Assembly: GCA_022393335.1 (NCBI GenBank)
Contig: JAJEKB010021543.1
Coordinates: forward strand, 752,665 to 816,664
DNA from: Macrotrachela quadricornifera
Lineage: Eukaryota > Rotifera > Eurotatoria > Philodinida > Philodinidae
Direction of reading: 5' to 3'
DNA length: 64,000 nucleotides
Below, in pieces: positions 55,651-64,000 of this stretch; position 1 is the first letter of the stretch; each line of letters begins with the position of its first letter. The translations under genes were made by a program, and so were the position numbers. The notes below the pieces were generated by a model. The model was not told the DNA's origin and did not search any database. It was given only the letters and a program-made list of their open reading frames with translations.

Positions 55651-55799
55651 CCCGTAAACCTTTGGTCAAACTTTATATTCGTAGTTTGAAGCCTTTGTGT
55701 TTTTTGACCTGCGACATACACACACACAGACAAACGCATTTTAGTTTTTTTCATATCACCCTCCCTTCAGTCGAAGGGATAAGAGGAAAAAAAAGAACA

Positions 55800-56100
55800 C
55801 ACAATGCTGTTCATCACCCACCATGAGGAAATCCTCAGTTTGTAATAAAACATCTGTTTTTGACGAAAAATATCAAACCTTATCCATTCCTAACATCAAT
55901 TGATCAATTTCGATACCAGCACTATAGGCGATTGTGTTCATCACACCCCATGGTAAAATCAACAACTCACAAAAAAAGCAGCTGTTTTTGATAAAATATG
56001 CCAAACCTCACTAATTCCTAGCTCAATTGATCAATTCAGATATCACCACAATAAACAATGCTGTTCGTTACACACCATGGAACATGCTCTGGTAAAACCC
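55800..56100. repeat. Degenerate tandem repeat, ~126-bp period
   Basis: AATGCTGTTCATCAC..CCATG-like starts occur near 55803, 55929 and 56055, each followed by CTGTTTTTGA and AATTGATCAATT segments. Confidence 0.65.
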
Positions 56101-56698
56101 GGTCGCAAAGAAATCTGCTTGATCGAAAACCTGAGGGCATATAAACATGATGTTCCTATGACCCGAATACCAGAAAACGAATGCATTTTAGTTTTTACAT
56201 ATGACCTCCCTTCAGTCGAGGGAACATGATCTAGTGACACCGAGCCCCCAACAATTCCGATTGGTCCGAAACCTAGGGTTAAAAACACGGTCTGATGAAA
56301 TCTAGTCACCAACATTTCTGATTGGTTCGAAACCTGGGGTGAAAAAAACTGTTTTGGTAAAAAAGTAGCTTTTTGGGGTCAGAAAAACATTTTTGGTAAA
56401 GAAGTAATTTTTTGGGGTCAAAAAAACATTTTCGGTAAAAAAGTATTTTTTTGGGTCCGAAAACTAAAAAACTAATCATGCCAATCGATTCCCCGGCCCC
56501 GATTACCTTCGGTCAAACTTTATAAAAAAATCTCTATTTTCTTGAAAAAATGTTTTTTGACCCGGATGTTTTTTTCACCTGCGACAAACAAACAAACGGA
56601 CAAACGCATTTTCATTTTTTCCGTACAACCCTCCCGTCAGTCGAGGGAATAAAGAAGCACTGAAACAAAGTAATTTAATTATATTTACCGTCGCAGGC
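56101..56698. other. Repeat-derived DNA
   Basis: Contains TTTTTTGGGGTC(A/C)GAAAAAC units (56355-56460), a ~110-bp family unit (56455-56570), and the motif CATTTT..CCCTCCCTTCAGTCGAGGGAA seen also at 55730, 56185, 56605, 62890 and 63290. No gene. Confidence 0.5.
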
Positions 56699-58643
56699 AC
56701 TCTTACCATGTGACGTTGCACTAAATAGCCATTCGGCTTCAAGGTTAAAGTCAACTTTATGAAATGAAAGATTCACTATATTATACTTGTTTTTGAAGTG
56801 CATTGATGCTCCATCTGATACATAAATAATTTTTTTTATTAATGGAAGTTTGTTTTTGATAAAACTAGTAATTTCTTTCTGACAATAATATACACATGCT
56901 GTGTCATGATTTCAATAATCACTAATAGCTGCTAAGTTGATATGAGATTCACCGATTTTTATGTGAACGGTAAATATCGATACTTGCTGTTTACTCCAAT
57001 GTGCAGATTGAATTTCTCGTTTAGCAACTAATGTGTAATTCTCTGCAAAATCACAGGTAACAACCACATAATCATTCTCATGTGATGCTTTTTTAATACT
57101 ATCTATAGAAATTTTCTGTTGATCTTTAATGAAATGATGATATAATAGTATTGGTCATTGTTCATCAATATTATCTATTAAAGTTGGCACATCACCATGT
57201 ATTTCTTGTAAATGTATTTTACTAAGTGTTCGTGCCCAATGGAACCATAATATCTCATCATCTTCATCGTTCGAATATCCTGAATATGTTTTTGTTAAAA
57301 TGGAACTTGGTAATTTATCTGCACAATCACCACATTTTTGTGAGTAGCATTCTTCTGTGGGTGATGCACAAAGAAGTGATTCAATTAATTGTTTAACATT
57401 CCATTTTGTATTGCTTCGTTTGTTCCATGACTAAACAAAGATATACATAATTAGGATAAAAAGTGGATGTTTTATAATATACCTCGAGTAGCAAATAAAA
57501 ATTTTCATGGTATGTACAAAGATAATTTTGAGGAGGACTTTCTATTTTTATCCATTTTGGCCGTAAAGCATAAAATTTCGAATGATTTATCGGAATAGCT
57601 GAATACTCATCTTTGAATAATATATAAGCTTCTCTAATAGACATTTCCAAGAAACGAAATATTTTCTCCTCGTCATTCACTTTAATTCTATCTTTTTTAT
57701 TAGAAGACTGTACACTTATTTTATCATCTTCATAGAATTGTATGACCTGATCAATGATAGCTTTTTCAATAGGCCTATTGCCACTAAAAAATAGCGGTCG
57801 AGCTAATAGTCCATATGCATCTCTCAAAAGGATTGCCTCTTTAGACTGATGTTCTGTACAACCAAAATAATACTCTATTTTTTTTCTTCTCCAGTCAGGT
57901 GGTGATATTGTTAATAACTGCATTTGTTGTTCTTTGTTACTGAGAAAAAAGAATTGTTTTATTCCGTTCAATGAAGATTGGCAATCATTTAATTTAATAT
58001 CTAACGACACGGATTCAACATTGTTTTGGGTCGTGGTCATTTGTGAATTTAAAATAGTTTCACATAAATTGTTAAGAGCAATGTTAGCACTATTAATTTT
58101 AACACGCAATTTATTAACATGACGTCTAAATTTAGACAAAAGAAGTTATATCAACAAGTTATATGCAACATACACATCATCAACAGGTTCTATTTTTAAT
58201 AAATGAAAGACTTCATTTAGCACCTTTTGTGCTTCTAGATGAGAATATACATCGTCGTCTGTATCTGATGTTGATGTATCCATTATTTCTTCACTTTTAT
58301 CTTCAAATGATTGTTCATTCGAATGTATTGAACAAATAAAATCATGGTCATCGATGATTTCATCAACTGCTTCGCCAAAAGCATCTTGTGTTAGTTTGAT
58401 AATGCCATATTTTTTAACCATATGATCATATTCGAAGTTATAGCAAGTTTTACATAAATAGTCGGATTCTTTTATCATATTTTTTGTACCGCCAATTATA
58501 CGACGATATCGATAACATATGTATTCTGCCAATTTTTTCCTAACTACACGTTTACCTTTTGGATGATTAACTGATCGACCGACTTTAGCACAATTTTTGT
58601 GACGTGAAGGATGTGCACACCAGCTCACTGATCTTGGGCTCAT
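56699..58643 (-). pseudogene. Transposase-like protein with zinc-finger N-terminus, 3' truncated
   Basis: Start ATG 58643. Exons 58643-58174, 58125-57483 and 57430-56699 (introns 48 and 52 bp) join in frame. The N-terminus has a Cys/His cluster (SWCAHPSRHKNCAKVG ... YLCKTCYNFEYDH). The middle has TISPPDWRRKKIEYYFGC, RDAYGLLARPLFFSG and KFYALRPKWIKIESP, then CTYHENFYLLLE. The core follows as CDFAENYTLV, HDTACVYYCQ, IYVSDGASMHFKN and AEWLFSATSHGKSACDG. This order matches a widespread, poorly named transposase-like family of animals. TGA replaces Trp after NIDEQ and SDY. The sequence ends at a donor site with the next exon missing. No TIRs were found. Confidence 0.65.
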
Positions 58644-58649
58644 TTTCAA

Positions 58650-59135
58650 AAAAACTAATTAGATGTGGTAAACCGATACGAAATAATCGAAAAATGCCAA
58701 TATTTAGTATTATTTATTTCGTATTGCCACGTGAAGAAATTAGTTAAACGTTATTTGAATTTAGAAAAAAATTATTAGAGCAAATCAGCTGTTTGGTGTT
58801 CACATGTTTTTTCTTTCATTCTGTCACTTATCTTTTCCTTTCCTGACCATAATCTATGATATATCAAAACAACATCGTTCAAGCAAGATAAGTACGTTCT
58901 AAACTTATGAACTTCTTATGCGATGATCATTAAAAACCATTTAATCTCCATACACGAATACATAAGAAAATCATTGAATAATGAAAATGTTGACATTATT
59001 CGTGAAATGTATAGACTATTACTTGATTGAAAATAATGGATCTCAATGTTGAATCAAATTATACATTTGATTTATTACTTGTCACAAGATAAAAACCATT
59101 TTTTATAAAATAAATTTCGTTATAAATGAATATTC
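58650..59135. other. No gene seen
   Basis: AT-rich; would hold the promoter of the transposase-like gene. Confidence 0.35.
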
Positions 59136-59873
59136 AATAATTGTACTATGGGCAAAATAGACCAAAAAAGGGACTTTTTCACCCTATCCAATCTCAAGAA
59201 ATTCAAAGTAGCGGGATGAACTAAGTATGTTTGCTAATAGACTAGGCCTAGTATTTCACCACACTATTATCCGATATGTCCCCAAATTCTGCTTTCGTGA
59301 GAAATGTTGACCACAATGTGTGATATTTTCACTATGAGTGACTATAGGGTAGCCGAGTGTACAGGCCTATTTGCCGATAGGAAGACTTTGAAGAAATGGT
59401 TCTTACATCTTTAGATAGACACTAGATATATGTGTTGGCGAGAATAAAATTAATGTCTAATCATTGTTCTTTGATGCCAAATAGGAGACTCGAAAATAGG
59501 TTATTTTTGCTATTTTTTCATTTTTTGCATAATGTCGCATCGGGCTAATCCATATATGAGTGATATGAATGAGCTGATATAGTGATGCACAGAAGCTACT
59601 AACTTAGTACTATACACCAATATATAACATTCCAATTTTCGTCCGTAGTTATCAAAAAAAGCCAGGACCACAAAATGATGAAAAATGATGAAAACATCAT
59701 TTTAGGCCAAAAGATGGTATTTTGTGGTTCCAAAAAAAATATGATGCCGAGCGAAAGTCCGTAGGATTTTTTTACCAAGAGTCTTAGGATAGTAAGACCT
59801 TCAATCGCTGAGAGTTTCAGCTTGGCTGGAGTAGGTCACCGTAAACATGGAAGATTTCCGGTGGAACTACCCC
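59136..59873. repeat. ~738-bp dispersed repeat, copy B
   Basis: Inverse of 33684-34421, only a few percent different. It sits between the transposase-like gene and the receptor. Confidence 0.8.
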
Positions 59874-60047
59874 TGTACAATTTCGTTATAAATGAGTTTT
59901 ATTTTCTTCAATGAAATATAGAATATGAGATATAAGCGACGAACGCACAACATTCACATATGCTAAAAAGCTATTAGGCTTTTTGAGAAAACACGTTAAT
60001 TAGAACATTTTGGCTAATATTGATTTCTTGGATGTCATTTAAATTTG

Positions 60048-63000
60048 TTAAGGTTGTAATGTGCCATGAGTTGCTCTTGTATGCTTTGGAGCAGTGAGAT
60101 TTGCTTCACCTCGGCCACGATTGATATTCACTAATCCCATAAATTCTTTGCGAAACAATGTAGAAGTGAGACAATGTGTGTAAAAATTAACCTTAAACAA
60201 TATAAATCATATATTTGAAATATTAGCAAAAAAGAAACTTACTGCGCAATTAACACTTTGAAGCCAATTTAAAATTGTCATAGGAATGAAAATTTTTGAT
60301 AAGTCGAATGAATCACCGGCTGTATAAACCGAAACAATGTGATCAATAGTTAATGGAAGAGTTGTAACAAGAAAAATGCCAATACTTGATACCAAAAGTA
60401 AGATCATTTGATTATGAAGACGTTTATCTCGTCCTATTGATTGATCAACATTGACTAGTTGTATTTGAGGAACAACTGCTTTCTTTTGAGCACGAATTTT
60501 GATAAATATATCAATGACCATAATAATCATTAATACGGTAGGACCAAAAGAAGTCGTGATCATCTATGAAAAAGCTAATGACTCATATTTCTGTCAAACA
60601 GTAACTCATAAAAAAAGGGAATAATATGTTAATTACTGCAGATATTAATACAAGTGACGCTTTGTCGCTAAGACTCGCTTAACACTCGACTGAAACTCAT
60701 TCTACTCATTTTGAAAACTATTGTCAGATAAGTCGCTGATATGTGTGATGTTACAGATGTTGCTATACTGTTTGATTATAACTAATCTTTTATTTTCTCA
60801 AAATAATATTTCTTGTTGAAACTCTAGCATTCATTGTTGGTCGTACATGCTTAAAGGATCAGAAAAATTTATAATTGCAACTTCGATTGATTAATTTTAC
60901 ACTCATCTCTGTGAAATATCTCATGCGAAACAGGTCTCTACTTACTAGTTGTTGATATTTTGCTCATGGATTAATTTCGATACATCTGCAAACAAAGTAT
61001 TTACCTATAACAAGAGACGTTGACATATATCTCGCAGAAAATGATTTAATTTACAGAAAAGTAATTCTCAATAAGCACGTCAATGAGAAGGTTTCTTTAT
61101 TATCTATCAGTTATCATTTCAATTTCAAGGTCTTTCTAAATTTTCCGCGTTATATCAAAACTTCTGCATATCACAATCTTAACGCAGTTTTTCTATTTAC
61201 ATATGAATACATTGTAAATCTTTCTTGAGATTGATTCTCACAAACCAGCGACTAGTAGCTGTTATGTTTACATTTCCTATACCAACTAATTGTTCAAGTC
61301 AGTTTGAAATCCATTGGTTTTTCATTGGGCATTCTACAAAAGGCTATTCTATTGCAACAAATAAGCTTCTCAGTGAGAAATTTGGCAATAGGTCCATTTT
61401 CGCAATGCCTCGGAATAAAGTAATAGATGTTCAAGTTGATGAAGTGTCGTTGTAGTAGTATTTAACTGTTTGTTCTTTTTCACAAGTAACGTTTAATCCT
61501 ATTCAATAAAGGCATTTAAACAGATTTATGTACTAATTCCGAACATCTGTATATTCATTTAATATGTGCGTGTCAGTCATTTTTAAACTGGTTTTCAAAG
61601 TGATTATCTTTTAAATTTAAACCACGAAATATCTGTATTTTTTATCCGCAAAGAAGATATATTAGCTTACATGCGCTGAAACATGTTTTTCACCGAATAT
61701 ACGTTCAAGGTGTTTCATTTCTACAAAAACTTTCTCATTTTTGTTACTTTCTCATATGATATTGCGTGATTGAACCTGAAAGATAAGCAATTTTTCTATG
61801 AATTAGGATACATCCGAAGGATACCTTCGATAAATCACACATACGAACGACTAGACGTTCGTTAGCGTCTATCTGAGGGGTTACTTACTCCTAGTCGTTT
61901 CCATACTCATCTCTACTTCCTCAATGCATCACCTTCTGTTTATACTTACAAGGGAGCATTCTCAGGTGCCCATTCACTTTTGAATACAGGACTTTGCACA
62001 TCTGGTAAACCCTAGTGAGCTATGTCTACCATAAGAAGAGTTCATGCACCGAACGTGTTCCTCGAGATATAGAGTTTATAGCAAATTTTCTCTATAGCAG
62101 CCAACTTTTGCAGCAAAACTATACTTTTGAATTTTGATCTGAAACTTTGCCCAAATAAAGGCCTTAGCTAGCTTGGCCTCCACAAAAAATTTTGGAAATT
62201 TTGGACAAAGTTTTTTCAAGATATATAACTATCAAGGTACAGTCCTTTTTTCATAGATAGTATATGCAGTATGCATTTTTGAAACTTTCATGTCTCGAAG
62301 AGGCTTTATTCAAAAATTTTGAAATTTTTAATGAAGGCTAGGCTAGCTAAGGTTTTTATATGGGCAAAGTTTTAGATCAAAATTCAAAAATGTAGTTCTG
62401 CTACAAAAGTTGAATGCTATAGAGAAAATTCGCTAGAAACTCTATATTTCGTTAGGAACATGCTAGGGGCATAAGCTCTTCTTATGGTAGACATAGCTCA
62501 CTAGGGTTTACAAGATGCGCAAAGTCCTGAGTCAAAAGCAGATGGGCACCCGGGAATGTTTCTTTGTAAGTGTTCATCAGCATCATTTCGGCGCCCCACT
62601 CACAGCTAGTTCCTTCCATATTTACGTCTACCTCTGCAATAGACCATCCTCTTTGATTTAGAATCAAACCGATTCACAGTTTCGGTTTTTGCAGAACTAG
62701 CTCAGTTACCTTATTTACCAGTGAATCGACTTAATTCGGTTTGACTAATCTCAGCCACATTGATTTGCTCTTACTTGACGTTAACTAGCTATAATTACCT
62801 TTCCACTCATCTGCCATATCCTGACCATGTTTTTTGACCTTTAGCAATGTTTTTCAACTTTTGGCATTTGATCCAATGACAAACAAACAAATAAAGTATT
62901 CTTTTTCATATGATTCTTCCTTCAGTCGAGTGAACTAGAAAGCTTTAAACTACTAGTATTAAATACTCGTAACTACCCTTACTTATGCTTCCCCATCCTT

Positions 63001-64000
63001 TTCTCTCTTTAGTGACGGTTTGCCACTCTTAACAACTACTAGTGGTCTTCCCTCTCTTATTTTTGATCTTTGACTTTCCACAAACATGTAAATGCGTTTT
63101 AATCTTTCCATATCACTTTTTCATGAGTTAAGAAAACTATTAGTAAAACTTGATACAACAGTAGTATGCTAAATCAATAGTAGATTTCGATTGCCCATCC
63201 TTAAAAATCTATGGATCAAGTTTTCCCATACATGCTGTCAGACTGTGAAGATGTTTTCTGACCGTTGATCGTGACACAAACACATAAGCGTATTTATTTC
63301 AGATGACCCTCTCTTTGTCGAGGGAAAAAAATCTCTTTTCGAACTTCAGTGTGATTTCTAAAACTGTTATTGTTTATTGTTACGGTGCTATTCTCTAACC
63401 TGGATAATTGTCCATTGTAAATAGTAGAATGTTGCATATTGTGCATTGATTCCATTCGCTGCACATGCTAGATGTGGTATTCCAGGTAATATCATACCAA
63501 AATATGGTAATAACATGTGTGAATTAAGACCAATAACAATAATTAGAAGTATACCTGCAACTAATAAAGCTTTTTTTGGTGTACATAATAAATTTGATTT
63601 AAATGGAAATCTTGTTCGAATCCATCGATCACTTGTTATTATGACAAGTAACCATGCTGAATATAATTGAGCGACACAAATTGTAAATACTCGAAAACGA
63701 CAAAGTTCATCATAAGCAACATGACGATAAAGAGGAATCTACAAAATACTTTGAAAATATACTAGACAAAAATTACAATACACTACCTGAAGACCAAATT
63801 CAACGAAGTCTATAACAGCTATTAATAGATATAGTGTATCCGAAATAGCTAACAGCATAAATAGACATCCAGTTGATATATTTCTTAATTTTGGTCTGAA
63901 AAATGTTAAAAAACTAAGAGTATTGCCAGTGAAACCCAGTAAGAATGTGATTAGATAACCCCATAAAAAGAATTGAGTAGCAGTCGATGGAATTTGTATT
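60048..64000 (-). CDS. Rhodopsin-like 7TM receptor (peptide-receptor type), 5' end beyond window
   Basis: Minus-strand exons: >64000-63787, 63738-63400, 60563-60243 and 60191-60048; introns 48, 2836 and 51 bp, all in phase. TM1 has GFTGNTLSFLTFF (Asn of GN), TM2 LAISDTLYLLIAV, TM3 CRFRVFTICVAQLYSAWLVM with SDRW in place of DRY, TM4 LLVAGILLIIVIGLN, and ECL2 HLACAANG with the disulphide Cys. TM5 is TVLMIIMVIDIFIKI, TM6 LLLVSSIGIFLVTTLPLTID, TM7 NCAVNFYTHCLTSTLFRKEF, and the short tail ends THGTLQP. The loop between TM5 and TM6 carries the basic RAQKK. This pattern fits the FMRFamide-receptor-like receptors expanded in bdelloids; ligand and G-protein cannot be told. The large third intron is filled with repeats. 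Confidence 0.85.
60564..61842. other. Receptor intron 3, left part
   Basis: No gene. The 76-codon + frame at 61225-61455 lacks an ATG-supported or splice-supported context. A short motif CGCTTAACACTCGACTGAA near 60676 is shared with 34685. Confidence 0.4.
61843..61902. repeat. Short palindrome, copy 6 (diverged)
   Basis: ACGAACGACTAGACGTTCGT ... ACTCCTAGTCGTTTCC; the GC-rich centre is degraded. Confidence 0.6.
61944..62574. mobile_element. Foldback element in the receptor intron
   Basis: Arms of ~280 bp: CCCTAGTGAGCTATGTCTAC at ~62010 returns inverted at ~62490, and CTTACAAGGGAGCATTCTC at the left edge returns as GGGAATGTTTCTTTGTAAG at the right edge. The centre is ~60-80 bp. Halves of the short palindrome family lie just outside both ends. 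Confidence 0.75.
62588..62616. repeat. Short palindrome, copy 7 (half)
   Basis: TCGGCGCCCCACTCACAGCT plus AGTTCC: only the right half of the unit survives, beside the foldback edge. Confidence 0.6.
62617..63399. other. Receptor intron 3, right part
   Basis: Contains two diverged copies of the CCTTCAGTCGAG motif region (about 62925 and 63300) and AACTACTAGTATTAAATAC-like sequence. No gene. Confidence 0.4.

Noticed and set aside
1..64000. Bacterial or contaminant origin
   Set aside because: Spliceosomal introns, eukaryotic DNA transposons, an animal-type receptor and TRMT10C occur throughout.

Overview
The window looks like nuclear DNA of a bdelloid rotifer (Rotaria/Adineta type). The evidence is an AT-rich base composition, spliceosomal introns almost all 45-60 bp with GT..AG ends, a relic of a Penelope-like (Athena-type) reverse transcriptase, an F-box gene of the kind that is multiplied in bdelloids, a rhodopsin-like peptide-receptor gene, and a very diverse set of transposons each present in one or two copies. 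This assignment is inference from the sequence; no database was searched.

Host genes that look functional are few: a Thr-rich mucin-like single-pass membrane protein built from phase-matched mini-exons (2264-4523, +); a tiny three-exon gene (10489-10862, +); an unrecognised multi-exon gene (15782-16364, -); a four-exon gene of unknown function (20704-21463, -); two related coiled-coil genes (22812-23409, + and 33091-33432, -); a mitochondrial tRNA methyltransferase / RNase P subunit, TRMT10C (29028-30198, +); an intronless GNAT acetyltransferase (45649-46521, +); and a 7TM receptor that runs off the right edge (60048-64000, -). Fragments of amine oxidase, Argonaute, ABCH transporter, zinc alcohol dehydrogenase and F-box genes are interspersed.

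Layout. 0-4.5 kb: hairpins, a hAT MITE and a foldback abutting the mucin-like gene. 6.3-8.35 kb: dead piggyBac. 11.2-14.9 kb: Tc1/mariner-superfamily element with ~527-bp inverted termini, inside an F-box gene. 16.45-19.29 kb: Ginger2/TDD-type element. 20-23.4 kb: amine oxidase fragment, unknown gene and Argonaute relic. 24.9-29.3 kb: inverted duplication of an ABCH gene plus the 5' end of TRMT10C, with a foldback in its centre and the intact TRMT10C on the right arm. 30.7-39 kb: repeats and nested hAT and piggyBac MITEs. 39.7-44 kb: Penelope-like relic split by a hAT element and a 360-bp palindrome, flanked by two related foldbacks. 46-50.7 kb: hairpins, a Helitron-like unit and nested hAT MITEs with GC-rich subterminal arrays. 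53.0-55.65 kb: a young LTR element whose only ORF encodes a Tudor-like, membrane-anchored protein. 56.7-58.6 kb: a transposase-like gene. 60-64 kb: the receptor gene, with a 2.8-kb intron full of repeats.

The genes do not form a pathway. The common theme is serial transposon insertion and decay around a few small intron-rich genes. The strongest candidates for something undescribed are the non-autonomous LTR element with the Tudor-like ORF, the GC-rich subterminal arrays of three hAT elements, and the symmetric mini-exon array of the mucin-like gene.
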